From Tardiphaga alba (lineage in GTDB: Bacteria; Pseudomonadota; Alphaproteobacteria; Rhizobiales; Xanthobacteraceae), in NCBI RefSeq assembly GCF_018279705.1, contig NZ_CP036498.1:1443001-1507000 (forward strand): a stretch of DNA of 64,000 nucleotides. Reading direction: 5' to 3'. Made by a program: the position numbers and the translations under genes. The notes under the pieces are model-generated. The model ran no database searches. It had not been told where the DNA came from and saw only the letters and a program-made list of their open reading frames with translations. Below, in pieces: positions 1 to 9,067 of this stretch. Every line of letters begins with the position of its first letter. The stretch's first letter is position 1.

Positions 1-218
1 GTCTCGCCGGCCCGCATATCGCGCGGCTCCTGATCGGCGAGGATCACCGCTTCTTCCTGCCGGCCAGCGCGCTGACCGGCGCCATCATCATGTCGCTGGC
101 CTCCGTTGCCAGCAAGAGCATTATTCCCGGCGTGCTGATCCCCATCGGCATCGTCACGGCGCTGATTGGTCTGCCCGTGTTCTTCTCGCTGATCTTCAGC
201 CGGCGAGGCCTGCCATGA
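1..218 (+). CDS. FecCD-family ABC importer permease (C-terminal fragment)
   Basis: Only the last 71 codons are in the window; the start lies upstream. The frame read from base 3 gives a GPHIARLLIGEDHR stretch followed by hydrophobic segments and ends SRRGLP. The P-H-I-x-R pattern is typical of the cytoplasmic loop of FecCD permeases that import iron-siderophores, haem or cobalamin. The stop codon overlaps the start of the next gene by four bases (ATGA), so the two are translationally coupled subunits of one importer. The substrate cannot be told from this fragment. Confidence 0.85.
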   Translation, partial: LAGPHIARLLIGEDHRFFLPASALTGAIIMSLASVASKSIIPGVLIPIGIVTALIGLPVFFSLIFSRRGLP

Positions 219-1003
219 GCGCTCCGGATCTCGTCGTTCAGGATGTCGCGGCCGGTTACGGTGCACGAAAGGTGCTGCGTGGTCTGTCGCTGCCGCCGGT
301 GCCGGGGGCACAGGTCACGGCCCTTGTCGGCCCCAACGGCGCCGGCAAGACGACGCTTCTGCGCGCCATCGCCGGGCTCGTCCCCGCCAGCGGCACGATC
401 CGCTTCGGCACGCAGGATCTGTTGACGGCGTCGGCGCAGCAGCGCGCCGGCGTGATGGCCTTCATGCCGCAATTCATGCCACAGCGCATGTCGCTCAGCG
501 TGCTGGAAGCCGTCATCAGCGCGTTGCGTGCATCGCCGCCATCGACGGCGACATGGAGTAACGACGGCTTTCGCGATGCGTCGCTCGCCGTGCTGGCGCG
601 GCTCGGCATCGTCGACCTCGCCTTGAGCGCCTTCGATCAATTGTCCGGTGGCCAGCGCCAGCTCGCCAGCCTCGCGCAGGCGCTGGTGCGCCGGCCGAAG
701 CTGCTGCTGCTGGACGAGCCGACCAGTGCCCTCGATCTGCGGCATCAGTTGCAGGTGATGCAGATCGTGCGCGAGGTCGCCGCGCAGGGAACGACGGTGA
801 TCGCCGTGTTGCACGACCTCCAAGCAGCCGCGCGCTGGGCCGACAATGTCGTCGTCATGAAGGATGGCGCGCTCTATGCGAGCGGCGCTGCGTCGGACGC
901 CATTACATCCACGATGTTGCGCGAAGTCTATGGCCTCGACGGCATCGTCGAGCGCACCTCCACGGGCGAACTCCATATCGGCGGTTACGCGCTGAAGGCG
1001 TGA
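215..1003 (+). CDS. FecE-type ABC transporter ATP-binding protein
   Basis: Cytoplasmic ATPase of an iron-complex or cobalamin type importer, 262 residues, normal for FecE/BtuD proteins. It shows Walker A (GPNGAGKTT, about residue 39), the signature LSGGQRQL (about residue 144), Walker B (LLLLDEPTSALD) and the H-loop histidine in VLHDLQAA. It overlaps the upstream permease by four bases. No binding protein or TonB receptor is in view because the window begins inside the operon. Family assignment is firm; the transported metal complex is unknown. Confidence 0.9.
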   Translation: MSAPDLVVQDVAAGYGARKVLRGLSLPPVPGAQVTALVGPNGAGKTTLLRAIAGLVPASGTIRFGTQDLLTASAQQRAGVMAFMPQFMPQRMSLSVLEAVISALRASPPSTATWSNDGFRDASLAVLARLGIVDLALSAFDQLSGGQRQLASLAQALVRRPKLLLLDEPTSALDLRHQLQVMQIVREVAAQGTTVIAVLHDLQAAARWADNVVVMKDGALYASGAASDAITSTMLREVYGLDGIVERTSTGELHIGGYALKA

Positions 1004-1009
1004 GCCGCG

Positions 1010-2520
1010 TTACTCCGCAGCCGCGGCGTTGTCGGCATTGGGGTCGCCCGGCGCGGTCGCCCAGGCGAGTTCGACCAGCGTCACGATGCGCTTGCCGGTG
1101 CCGTCGACCTGGCACACGATCAGGCCCTGTTCCTCGATATAGCTGAGCAGGCGGCGGGCCCGGCGCAGCGAATGCGAGCCATAGGCGCGCGCGATGGCGG
1201 CATCGCCGGGGCAGGGCCAGCCTTCCTTGGCGGCGCGGGCGATCATCATGAACACGCCCTGCATGTCGTCGGGCAGCACGGAGGCGCGCAGCGCTACGTC
1301 CTGCCAGCCGTCATTCTCCGCGATGTCACCCGAGCCGAGGCCGGCGCGCGCATGGGTCAGCATGCGGCGAAACTCGTTCATGTCGGGCACCGCGGCGCCG
1401 AGGCCCTCGATGCGGCAGCGGACGACGAATTCCTGATACAGCACGCCGACGGCGCGGAAGCCCGCATCGGGCTCCGCCATCAGGGCGTGCAGCACGCGGT
1501 CGACGCGTTCGCGCCGCGCGGCGATTTCCTCGGCACTCGGCAGCTGCTCCGCCGGTTCCGGACGCACTTCCATGGCGGCCGATTTCGCCGCCATCAGCTG
1601 TCCGAGCAGATCCGGCGAGGCCGGGGCGCGGCGTTGTGGCCGCACGGCTTCCGGCGGCGGCGCGGCAAGGATGGTGGCGCGCACGTCGTCCAGCATCGCT
1701 TCCGGCAGCGGCATCAGGCGGGGCGTCGCATTGCGTGGGCTCGTCTCGGTGGCGCCGATGCGCAGGCCGAGCGGGCGGCGCGACAGCGCGGGACCCAGCG
1801 CCATGAACTGGCCGCGCTCGAGATCGCGGAACGCCTCGGCCTGACGCCGCTCCATGCCGAGCAGATCGGCCGCGCGCGCCATGTCGATGTCGAGAAAGGT
1901 GCGACCCATCAGGAAGTTGGACGCTTCCGCCGCGACGTTCTTGGCGAGCTTGGCCAGGCGCTGGGTGGCGATGACGCCGGCAAGGCCTCTTTTACGGCCG
2001 CGGCACATCAGGTTGGTCATGGCGCCGAGCGAGAGTTTGCGCGCTTCGTCGGAGACTTCGCCGGCCACGGCGGGGGCGAATAATTGCGCTTCGTCGACCA
2101 CCACGAGCATCGGATACCAGTGGTCTCGCGGCGCATCGAAGAGGCCGTTGAGGAAGGCCGCGGCGCGGCGCATCTGGTTCTCGGCGTCGAGGCCTTCCAG
2201 ATTGAGCACGCTGGAGACGCGATGCATGCGGGCGCGCTCGCCGGCCGCCTGCAAGCCGCGTTCGGTGTGCTGCTCGGCATCGATGACGAGATGGCCGAAG
2301 CGCTCGGCGAGCGAGACGAAATCGCCTTCTGGATCGATGATGGTCTGCTGCACCCAGGGGCGCTCTGTTCGAGCAGCCGGCGCAGCAGATGCGATTTGCC
2401 GGAACCGGAATTGCCCTGCACCAGAAGGCGAGTCGCCAGCAGTTCCTCGAGGTCGAGAGCCGCCGACGCACCCGCCGTCGTGTGCCCCATCTCGATTGCA
2501 ACCGTCATGTCCCGACTCAA
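1010..2520 (-). CDS. HerA-like ATPase (DUF87 type), interrupted by a frameshift
   Basis: A HerA/DUF87-like P-loop ATPase. The amino end (Walker A GNSGSGKSHLLRRLLE) is in one frame, starting at TTG 2520 or ATG 2508. The rest (IIDPEGDF, a Walker B region VVVDEAQLF, then GRKRGLAGVIATQR) is in another. The switch falls at the four-G run 2357-2360. One extra G there restores a single 503-residue reading frame whose length divides exactly by three, with the expected order SAPWVQQTIIDPEGD. The longer open frame reaching 2548 is a shadow at its amino end. Likely role: DNA-translocating ATPase or helicase; no NurA-like partner is next to it. Whether the gene is truly broken or mis-sequenced cannot be decided here. 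Confidence 0.75.
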
Positions 2521-2641
2521 GCGCTCCTTGCGGGGAGGGCATTAGCAACCAAGCGGGGGCCAGTCGAGCGCTGCCGGGGCGCTGTCCCGTGTTCCCTGAG
2601 CAATCCCGGGCTTGCGAGCCGAAACGCCATGATTCGTCAGG

Positions 2642-3217
2642 TCACGCGCGCCCCGCGGCGGCGCGCAGGGCGCCTTTCAGGTAGGGCCAGGGCGAGGCCG
2701 CCATGGCCGGGCTCGAGCGGAACGGGATCACGGCCGAGACCGGCAGCGCCTTGCGGATCACGCGATGGGTCCAGTCGCCTTCGGGGCGTTCGAGCGTATA
2801 GCCCAGCGAGCGCGCCAACACGGCGATGCGATCATTGCTGCTCAGGATCGTGCCGTGCAGCTCGCATGCTGCGCGCTGGGCCGCCAGCGACTCCAGGCTC
2901 ATCAGCAGCGCGCGGCCGAGGCCGCAGCCCTGCACGCTGTCGTCCACCGACAGCGCAATCTCCGCACTTGGCGCGATGGAGCAGACGGCTTCGCCGATGA
3001 TCTGCTGTGCGAGGCCGTATCGCTGGGTGGCGACCACGCAGAAGAAGTTGTCGCCGTCGCAGCCGATGATGCGGTTGATGTCATCAAGCGTCGGTGTTGC
3101 GGCATGGCCGAGGAAGCGGTTATAGCGCGCGGCTTTTGACAGCGATCCGAAATAGGATTGCAGATCGGCGGCATCGTTGCGAATGGCCAGTCGCAGAATG
3201 GTGGTGGGTGTCGTCAT
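2642..3217 (-). CDS. GNAT-family N-acetyltransferase
   Basis: A 191-residue GNAT-fold acetyltransferase. The start is ATG 3217, preceded by GGGAG at good spacing; the open frame continues upstream but without family similarity. The pattern ALSVDDSVQGCGLGRALL is the acetyl-CoA binding V-x-x-x-x-Q/R-x-x-G-x-G/A motif. The early segment (LQSYFGSLSKAARYNRFLG) closely matches a second GNAT at 48418-49029 (LQSYFRGLSAQSRYNRLMG), so the two are paralogues. It lies downstream of a small GNAT-like gene on the same strand, with a 185-base gap, and the pair faces an FNR-type regulator across FixK/FNR boxes. Substrate unknown. Confidence 0.85.
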   Translation of the reverse strand: MTTPTTILRLAIRNDAADLQSYFGSLSKAARYNRFLGHAATPTLDDINRIIGCDGDNFFCVVATQRYGLAQQIIGEAVCSIAPSAEIALSVDDSVQGCGLGRALLMSLESLAAQRAACELHGTILSSNDRIAVLARSLGYTLERPEGDWTHRVIRKALPVSAVIPFRSSPAMAASPWPYLKGALRAAAGRA

Positions 3218-3402
3218 GTCGCTCCCGAACAATCCCATAGGCGTCGATGGAGCGCGGAATGTGCGGGGAGCGGGGCTGATACGCGTCGACCGTTCGAACG
3301 ACGATGCGATAGAAAGATATGGCGAGATGCGCGCGCAGCGGCGCGTATCGCGCAGGCATCGATCAGTGATGCGTGATGCGACAGCGCGATGCGTGTTCCG
3401 TA

Positions 3403-3804
3403 CTAAGCGGCGGTCTCGGTTTGTGAGAGGTGCGGCAACTGGAACGGCTGCTCGATCGTGATCGCGACACAGCCGAGGCGATGCGCGGCCTGTTGCGTCG
3501 ATGCGATCACAGCCTGGTCGATTTGCGAGCCTGGAATCTGCGCGACGATCAACTGCGCGATGCACAGCTGACGATCGCCCTTAAGGTCGAGGTCAACCCT
3601 GTAGGCGAACAGGGCGTGGACGATGTTCTGTGAGTCGCGAATGATGATCAGGCCGGTGTCGTCGGTCCCCACATCTACCCGCCGGCGTACGAATTCAAGC
3701 CATGCGTCCAGCGTGACGCTGGCATCGTGCAGATAGATAAGCGGATATGCCGCGGGCGCGTCGCGCCAGGTCATTGGTAGTGCCTGATATTCCTCATGTT
3801 TCAT
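3403..3804 (-). CDS. Small GNAT-like protein of unknown function
   Basis: A 133-residue soluble protein with no signal peptide. I do not recognise a named family. The carboxyl half (about residues 75-120: QLCIAQLIVAQIPGS, then a helix, then RLGCVAITIE) has the strand-loop-helix-strand pattern of a GNAT core and may be a reduced acetyltransferase domain; that is inference. It is transcribed away from the FNR-type regulator. If a dimer bound the box at 3856-3869 and activated at -41.5, transcription would begin near 3821, 17 bases before the start codon. This geometry suggests low-oxygen control, possibly including the downstream GNAT. Confidence 0.6.
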   Translation of the reverse strand: MKHEEYQALPMTWRDAPAAYPLIYLHDASVTLDAWLEFVRRRVDVGTDDTGLIIIRDSQNIVHALFAYRVDLDLKGDRQLCIAQLIVAQIPGSQIDQAVIASTQQAAHRLGCVAITIEQPFQLPHLSQTETAA

Positions 3805-3855
3805 GGCCGTTTCCCGCTTGGGTCGCTAAACTGGCGCGGGGCTGGAGAACCGGCA

Positions 3856-3869
3856 TTGATATGGATCAA
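3856..3869. promoter_or_regulatory. FixK/FNR box
   Basis: TTGATATGGATCAA is a perfect match to the FNR/FixK palindrome TTGAT-N4-ATCAA. It lies between the divergent small GNAT-like gene and the FNR-type regulator. Its centre (3862.5) is about 58 bases from the start codon at 3804, ideal for class II activation of that gene. Confidence 0.8.
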
Positions 3870-3880
3870 CGCGGTCATGA

Positions 3881-3894
3881 TTGATCCATGTCAA
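3881..3894. promoter_or_regulatory. Second FixK/FNR box
   Basis: TTGATCCATGTCAA fits TTGA-N6-TCAA. Its centre is 25 bases from that of the first box, so the two would lie on different faces of the helix (about 2.4 turns apart). It is close to the start of the FNR-type gene and could serve autoregulation, either activating from -41.5 with a downstream start codon or repressing. Confidence 0.75.
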
Positions 3895-3917
3895 GTGATA
3901 TGCGGTAACTTCAGGAC

Positions 3918-4706
3918 GTGACTGCTATGACCTTGATGAACTTCGAAATGACCACGGAAAGAGCGATGACCGTTGCGGATCTTCACGCCGACCATTGCGG
4001 CGACAAGCCCGACTGCAAGCACGGCCGTGGAGGTTGCGATGATTGCAAGGTTCGCCTTTTCAGCGTTTGCGCGGCTTTGGAGCCCGACGAACTCGAAGAG
4101 ATGGGCCATATCAGCCAGGTCAAGAACTTCCCGGCCAAGACCATGCTGTTCGATCAGGGTGCCCAGGCCGGCGCCGTGTTCAATGTCACCGAAGGCGTCG
4201 TTCGCCTCTACAAGTCGCTGCCGGACGGCCGCCGCCAGATCGTCGGCTTCGCACTGCCGGGGGACTTCCTCGGTCTCGCGCTGATGGACCGTTACGGCGT
4301 TGCTGCCGAGGCGGTGAGCCCGACGCGTGTCTGCCGCTTCTCCCGCTCCACGTTCCTGAGTTTTGTCGATGGCAAGCCGCATCTGCTGCGCCGCCTGCAC
4401 GAATTCGCCGGCCACGAATTGTCGCTGGCGCAGGATCAGATGCTGCTGCTCGGCCGCCGCAATGCCGACGAGAAGGTCGCGGCCTTCCTGCTCAACCTGC
4501 AGGCCCGCTATGCCCGCATCGGCGCCAAGTCGGTGACAGTGCCGCTGCCCATGAGCCGGCAGGATATTGCCGACTATCTCGGTCTCACCATCGAGACCGT
4601 CAGCCGCACGCTGACCAAGCTCGCCAAGGAGAAGGCACTGGTGGTGGTGCCCGATGGCGTCCGCCTGCTGTCGATCGATCGTCTGGACAACCTGGCCGCC
4701 GCCTGA
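3918..4706 (+). CDS. FNR/AadR-type oxygen-responsive transcriptional regulator
   Basis: Crp/Fnr-superfamily activator of anaerobic genes. Numbered from GTG 3918 (262 residues), it has cysteines at 27, 33, 40, 43 and 51 at the amino end and Cys139. The C-x2-C-x7-C group (40, 43, 51) plus Cys139 matches the ligands of the oxygen-sensitive [4Fe-4S] cluster of FNR. The cyclic-nucleotide-like domain spans about 65-165. The recognition helix ETVSRTL carries the E-x-x-S-R residues that read TTGA half-sites. ATGs at 3927, 3948 and 3966 are alternative starts; 3966 has GGAAAGAG just upstream. Closest known type is Rhodopseudomonas AadR or FnrN rather than FixK2, which lacks the cluster. Two matching boxes precede the gene and one follows it. 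Confidence 0.9.
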   Translation: MTAMTLMNFEMTTERAMTVADLHADHCGDKPDCKHGRGGCDDCKVRLFSVCAALEPDELEEMGHISQVKNFPAKTMLFDQGAQAGAVFNVTEGVVRLYKSLPDGRRQIVGFALPGDFLGLALMDRYGVAAEAVSPTRVCRFSRSTFLSFVDGKPHLLRRLHEFAGHELSLAQDQMLLLGRRNADEKVAAFLLNLQARYARIGAKSVTVPLPMSRQDIADYLGLTIETVSRTLTKLAKEKALVVVPDGVRLLSIDRLDNLAAA

Positions 4707-4745
4707 TTCGTCGGTTCCGTCGGCGCGGGGACGTCATTCCTGCAA

Positions 4746-4759
4746 TTGATCCATCTCAA
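4746..4759. promoter_or_regulatory. FixK/FNR box upstream of a small membrane peptide
   Basis: TTGATCCATCTCAA fits TTGA-N6-TCAA and lies 63 bases (centre) before the start of the 43-residue peptide gene. Activation at -41.5 would place the transcript start near 4794 with a 22-base leader that contains a strong GGGGAGAG ribosome site. Confidence 0.75.
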
Positions 4760-4815
4760 GGCGGTTTTCGCGCTCAGGATGCATCGTTCTCTCCAACAAT
4801 CAGGGGAGAGAACCA

Positions 4816-4947
4816 ATGCCAGTCGATAGCATGATCGTCAGCGCCGCCGTCCTCGCCATGTTCCTGTGCTTTGCCGCCGCCTTGGGCTGGGCCACGATCC
4901 AGGCGCCCGGCCGGCCGTCAGGGTCCGCCGTCCGCAATGACGGCTGA
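4816..4947 (+). CDS. Small single-span membrane protein, 43 residues
   Basis: An open frame too short for standard gene calling. ATG 4816 is preceded by GGGGAGAGAACCA, a strong ribosome site, and the frame ends at TGA 4945. Residues 6-28 (beginning MIVSAAVLAMFLCFAAALGW) form one transmembrane helix; the tail is short, proline- and glycine-rich and polar. A FixK/FNR box sits at the right distance upstream, so it is probably made under low oxygen. Small proteins of this build often accompany respiratory oxidases, but no oxidase is nearby and the function is unknown. Downstream pgm has its own ribosome site. Confidence 0.65.
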   Translation: MPVDSMIVSAAVLAMFLCFAAALGWATIQAPGRPSGSAVRNDG

Positions 4948-5028
4948 TTTGTCAGCCAAAACATGCCATGAATCGCGCCCCCGGCGACCGAGATGCGGTT
5001 GCCGGGCGTTTTGGTGCAAGGAGACTTC

Positions 5029-6678
5029 ATGGCTGCTCACGTCCATCCGCTGGCCGGCAAACCGATCGACCCCTCTCAGCTGGTGAACGTCCCGCGGCTG
5101 GTCACGGCCTATTTCGCCGGCAAGCCCGATCCCGCCATCGCCACCCAGTGCGTCGCCTTCGGTACCTCCGGCCATCGCGGCTCGGCGCTGCATAATTCCT
5201 TCAACGAGAACCACATTCTCGCGGTCAGCCAGGCCATCTGCGACTATCGCAGGAGCGCCGGCATCGATGGGCCGCTGTTTCTCGGCATCGACACCCATGC
5301 GCTGGCCGAACCGGCCATGGTTTCGGCGCTGGAAGTGTTTGCCGCTAATGGCGTGCATGTCATGGTCGACAAGGACGGCGGCTACACGCCGACGCCGGTG
5401 ATCTCCCACGCCATCCTCACCTACAACAAGGGCCGCACGTCGGGCCTCGCCGATGGCGTGGTCGTCACGCCCTCGCACAATCCGCCGGAAGATGGCGGCT
5501 TCAAATACAATCCGCCCAATGGCGGCCCGGCCGATACCGATATCACGGGGATCATGGAGAAGGCCGCCAACGGTTTCCTCGCCGCCGATATGGCCGGCGT
5601 GAAGCGTATCCCGCTGGCGCGCGCCCGCGCCTCCGAATTCATCAAGCCCTATGACTACATCACGCCCTATGTGGCCGATCTCGCCAATGTCGTCGACATG
5701 GAAGCGATCCGCAGCGCCGGCGTGAAGATCGGCATCGATCCGCTCGGCGGCGCCGGCGTGCATTACTGGGAGCCGGTGATCGCGCGCTACAAGCTCGACG
5801 CCACCATCGTGAACACCGCGATCGATCCGACTTTCCGCTTCATGACGCTGGATTGGGACGGCAAGATCCGCATGGACTGCTCGTCGCCTTATGCGATGGC
5901 GCCGCTGATCAACATGCGCGACAAGTTCGATGTCGCCTTCGCCAATGACACCGACGCGGATCGCCACGGCATCGTCACGTCAACCGGCGGCCTGATGAAT
6001 CCGAACCACTATCTGGCGACGGCCATCGACTATCTGTTCGCGCATCGTCCAAACTGGCGCAAGGACGCTGCCGTCGGCAAGACCATCGTGTCGAGCGCGA
6101 TCATCGACCGCGTGGTGAAGAAGCTCGGCCGCAAACTGGTCGAGACGCCGGTGGGCTTCAAATGGTTCGTCGGTGGTCTCGTCGATGGCTCCTTCGGCTT
6201 CGGTGGCGAGGAGAGTGCCGGCGCCTCCTTCCTGCGCAAGGACGGCACCGTGTGGACCACCGACAAGGACGGCTTGATCCTCGGTCTGCTCGCGGCGGAA
6301 ATCACGGCGGTGACGAAGGAAAATCCGAGCCAGCGCTTCGAGAAGCTGACGGCCGAATTCGGCACGCCCTATTACGAGCGCATCGATGCGGTGGCGACGC
6401 CGGAGCAGAAGAACGTGCTCAAGAAAGTCACGCCCGAGCAGATCGGCATGACCGAGCTCGCCGGCGATCCCGTCACGGTCACCGAGAGCAAGGCATCGGG
6501 CAACGACCAGAGTTTTGGCGGCATCAAGGTGAGCACCGCCAATGGCTGGTTCGCCGCACGTCCTTCAGGCACCGAGGATGTCTACAAGATCTACGCAGAG
6601 AGCTTCCGCAGCACCGATCATCTCAAGCAGATCCAGAGCGACGCCCAGGCGGCGATCGGGAAGGTGTTTGCGAAGTAA
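5029..6678 (+). CDS. pgm: Phosphoglucomutase (alpha-D-glucose-specific)
   Basis: Interconverts glucose 1-phosphate and glucose 6-phosphate, linking glycogen and exopolysaccharide precursors to central metabolism. From ATG 5029 (AAGGAG six bases upstream) the protein has 549 residues, close to the 546 of E. coli Pgm. Landmarks: the phosphoserine loop [15 protein letters not shown], the Mg-binding loop NDTDADRHG, the sugar-binding GEESAGASF and the phosphate-binding RPSGTED. The open frame extends to 4993, but that ATG lacks a ribosome site. GlgX (29.5 kb) and a GH13 glucosidase (33.3 kb) in the window act in related pathways but are not linked in an operon. Confidence 0.95.
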   Translation: MAAHVHPLAGKPIDPSQLVNVPRLVTAYFAGKPDPAIATQCVAFGTSGHRGSALHNSFNENHILAVSQAICDYRRSAGIDGPLFLGIDTHALAEPAMVSALEVFAANGVHVMVDKDGGYTPTPVISHAILTYNKGRTSGLADGVVVTPSHNPPEDGGFKYNPPNGGPADTDITGIMEKAANGFLAADMAGVKRIPLARARASEFIKPYDYITPYVADLANVVDMEAIRSAGVKIGIDPLGGAGVHYWEPVIARYKLDATIVNTAIDPTFRFMTLDWDGKIRMDCSSPYAMAPLINMRDKFDVAFANDTDADRHGIVTSTGGLMNPNHYLATAIDYLFAHRPNWRKDAAVGKTIVSSAIIDRVVKKLGRKLVETPVGFKWFVGGLVDGSFGFGGEESAGASFLRKDGTVWTTDKDGLILGLLAAEITAVTKENPSQRFEKLTAEFGTPYYERIDAVATPEQKNVLKKVTPEQIGMTELAGDPVTVTESKASGNDQSFGGIKVSTANGWFAARPSGTEDVYKIYAESFRSTDHLKQIQSDAQAAIGKVFAK

Positions 6679-6686
6679 TCAACACT

Positions 6687-6727
6687 ATCATTTCCGGGGC
6701 ATGCAGTATGCGCGTCCCCGGAATGAT
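6687..6727. terminator. Hairpin between convergent genes
   Basis: ATCATTTCCGGGG and CCCCGGAATGAT form an almost perfect stem (one bulge) with a 16-base loop, between the ends of pgm and the ABC permease. Probably a bidirectional terminator, though no long T-run follows. Confidence 0.5.
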
Positions 6728-6733
6728 ATCGTC

Positions 6734-7501
6734 CTAATGTCCACTGCTGCGCCAGCGCAGCAGCCGCGCCTCCACTGCTGACATCGCCAGCGCCGTGAGA
6801 TAGCCGATCACGCCCAGCAGGATCACGCCGCCGAACAGGTCGGCGGAGCGGAACGCGCGGGCCGACAGCAGCACCCAATGGCCGAGCCCGTCGAGGCCGG
6901 CGAGGATCTCGCAGACGACAGCAAGGATTAGCGACACGGTCAGGCTGAGCCGCATGCCGGAGATGATGTCCGGGCTTGCCGAGGGCAGCGCGATCTTGAA
7001 GATCACCGCGAGACGCGACATGTGCAGCGAGCGCGCGACCTCGTAGAGCCGCGGCTCCACGGCGGCGAAGCCGTGAATAGTCGCGAGCAGCATCGGCCAG
7101 ATCGCACCGAAGGCGATGACGAACAGCGCCATGCCCTGGGTCAGGCCGAACAGCGCGATGGCCACGGGAATGATCGCGGACACCGGCAGCGGGCGCAGGA
7201 ATTCGAGCGACGGCGCCACATAGGTGCGCATCGCTTTCGATGAACCGATCATGGCACCCAGCGCAATGCCGGCGACGGAGGCGACCAGCCAGCCGTAGAA
7301 CATGTGCTCGAGTGTGCCGAGCGTCTTGTCCCAGAGCGTGCCGCTGGTGAAGCCGCGCACCAGCGCTGCCCAGGCGCGATCGGGGCCGGGCAGGAACACC
7401 GGCGAGACCAGCTTGAGATCGGCGACGAGTTGCCACAGAGCGATCAGCGCGGCCGCGAAGGCGAAGCTGGCGATGCGCCAGAAGATGGTGCTCCACCTCA
7501 T
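6734..7501 (-). CDS. NitT/TauT-type ABC transporter permease (second)
   Basis: A 255-residue inner-membrane permease of the SsuC/TauC/NrtB family with about six hydrophobic segments and the cytoplasmic EAA-like loop (EVARSLHMSRLAVIFKIALP). The start is ATG 7501, which overlaps the stop of the preceding permease gene (ATGA); longer open frames upstream are shadows. It is last in the operon binding protein, GntR regulator, ATPase, permease, permease. Two different permeases suggest a heterodimeric channel. Family members import sulfonates, nitrate, pyrimidine precursors or aromatic acids. The facing catabolic genes suggest an organic acid or amide, but the substrate is not known. Confidence 0.9.
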   Translation of the reverse strand: MRWSTIFWRIASFAFAAALIALWQLVADLKLVSPVFLPGPDRAWAALVRGFTSGTLWDKTLGTLEHMFYGWLVASVAGIALGAMIGSSKAMRTYVAPSLEFLRPLPVSAIIPVAIALFGLTQGMALFVIAFGAIWPMLLATIHGFAAVEPRLYEVARSLHMSRLAVIFKIALPSASPDIISGMRLSLTVSLILAVVCEILAGLDGLGHWVLLSARAFRSADLFGGVILLGVIGYLTALAMSAVEARLLRWRSSGH

Positions 7502-8262
7502 CGGGCGTCTCCCACCATGGCGGCCGGCCCGAACAGATGGCGTTGCGCAGCCAGCAGGCCGATGTTCAGCGCATACCCGATGATGCCGATCCACAGCAGG
7601 TAAGCGAGCATGAGATCGGGCCGCAGCGCCTGCTGCGCGATCATGATGCCGGCGCCGAGGCCGAGCGGGTTGATCGCGATCTCCACGGTGACGGCGACGA
7701 TCAGCGCGATGCCGGCGGCAAGACGGAAGGCGAGGAAGATGCGGGGCAATGCGGCGGGGATGACGATCTTGCGCACGCGATCGCGCGGCGATAGCCGCAG
7801 TGCGCGCGAGACCTCGATCAGCCGCGGCTCGATGCTGCGCACCGCCGCGCGGCTGAGGATCAGGATCGGCCACAGGCAGGCGAAGGCGACGATGACGATT
7901 TCCATGCGATAGCCGAAGCCGAGCGCAATCAGCGCGATCGGCAGCAGCGCGATGGAGGGGATCGGCCGCAGCGATTCGATGGTGACTTCCATCAGCCGGT
8001 CGAGCTGCTTGATCAGGCCGAGCGCAATTCCGAAGGCCAGCCCGAGCGCGCCGCCGAGCGCGAGCCCGGCAAAGGCCGACACCAGCGTGTCGCGCGTGGC
8101 GGTGAGGATCGAGCCATCGGCGAACGCGCCGAACAGAGCGATGACGATGGCGCTCGGTGCCGCCAATGCGTCGCTATGGATCTGCACCGACTGCGCCCAG
8201 ACTTCGAGCACGATCAGCAAGACGCCCGGCAGGATCAGCGCCTTGAGGCGCTTGCTCTTCAT
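7498..8262 (-). CDS. NitT/TauT-type ABC transporter permease (first)
   Basis: A 254-residue membrane protein of the same family as its neighbour. It has an amino-terminal anchor (ALILPGVLLIVLEVWAQ) and an EAA loop (EVSRALRLSPRDRVRKIVIP). It overlaps the ATPase gene upstream and the second permease downstream by four bases each, so all three subunits are translated together. The two permeases share the family pattern but differ clearly in sequence, so this is not a recent duplication. Confidence 0.9.
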   Translation of the reverse strand: MKSKRLKALILPGVLLIVLEVWAQSVQIHSDALAAPSAIVIALFGAFADGSILTATRDTLVSAFAGLALGGALGLAFGIALGLIKQLDRLMEVTIESLRPIPSIALLPIALIALGFGYRMEIVIVAFACLWPILILSRAAVRSIEPRLIEVSRALRLSPRDRVRKIVIPAALPRIFLAFRLAAGIALIVAVTVEIAINPLGLGAGIMIAQQALRPDLMLAYLLWIGIIGYALNIGLLAAQRHLFGPAAMVGDAR

Positions 8263-9065
8263 GACTCAGATGCCTTGATGAAGTCGAACAGTTCACGGCG
8301 CAGCCGCAGGAATTCCGGATTCTCGCGGGTGGTGAGCTGATCGCGCGGGCGCGGCAGGTCGATCGGCAGTTCGATGCCGATGCGGCCGGGATGCGGCAGC
8401 AGGCCGATGACGCGGTCGCCGAGATAGATCGCTTCTTCCAGATCGTGGGTAACGAAGATCACCGTCGCCTTGCTGCTCTCCAGCAACGTCAGCACCTCGT
8501 CCTGCAAGCCCTGTCGCGTCATCGCGTCGAGCGCGCCGAACGGCTCGTCCATCAGCAGCGCCTTCGGCTCCTGCGCAAGACAGCGCGCAATCTGCAGCCG
8601 TTGCTGCATGCCGCCGGACATTTCGGCGGGATACTTGCCGGCATGATTGGGCAGGCCGACTTTCTTCAGCAGGGCATCGATACGGGCAGGGCGCTGCGCC
8701 GCCGGCATGCCGATGGTCTCCAGCGCCAGCGATACATTGCCGGCCGCGGTGCGCCACGGCAGCAGCGCCTTGCCGTAATCCTGGAACACGATGGCGACGT
8801 CGCGCCGCGGCTCGCGCATCACGGCGCCGTCGAAGTTCACCTGTCCTGAGGTCGGTTGATACAGGCCCGCGGCAAGGCGGAGTGCAGTCGTCTTGCCGCA
8901 GCCGGACGCGCCGATCACGCAGAGGAATTCGCTCGGCTTCACGTCGAAGCTGAGGTCCTCGATGATGCGCTTGCCGCCGAGATCGAGCGTCACGTTGGAA
9001 AACGCGATCTGGGCTTTCTCGCCTGTGACGGGCGCTGTGGTGGTGCGAACAGCCGCGATGGTCAT
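8259..9065 (-). CDS. NitT/TauT-type ABC transporter ATP-binding protein
   Basis: Energising subunit of the importer, 268 residues from ATG 9065. Walker A GASGCGKTT, the Q-loop region FQDYGKALLPWRT (typical of NrtD/SsuB/TauB), signature MSGGMQQRLQIARCL, Walker B LLMDEPFGALD and H-loop FVTHDLEEA are all present. The open frame runs further upstream, but the chosen ATG directly follows the GntR gene (two-base gap) and gives a family-typical amino end. Confidence 0.92.
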   Translation of the reverse strand: MTIAAVRTTTAPVTGEKAQIAFSNVTLDLGGKRIIEDLSFDVKPSEFLCVIGASGCGKTTALRLAAGLYQPTSGQVNFDGAVMREPRRDVAIVFQDYGKALLPWRTAAGNVSLALETIGMPAAQRPARIDALLKKVGLPNHAGKYPAEMSGGMQQRLQIARCLAQEPKALLMDEPFGALDAMTRQGLQDEVLTLLESSKATVIFVTHDLEEAIYLGDRVIGLLPHPGRIGIELPIDLPRPRDQLTTRENPEFLRLRRELFDFIKASES

Positions 9066-9067
9066 GG

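Noticed and set aside
44..976. 310-codon minus-strand open frame
   Set aside because: It lies entirely antisense to the FecCD/FecE-like genes and has the arginine/histidine-rich composition of a shadow frame.
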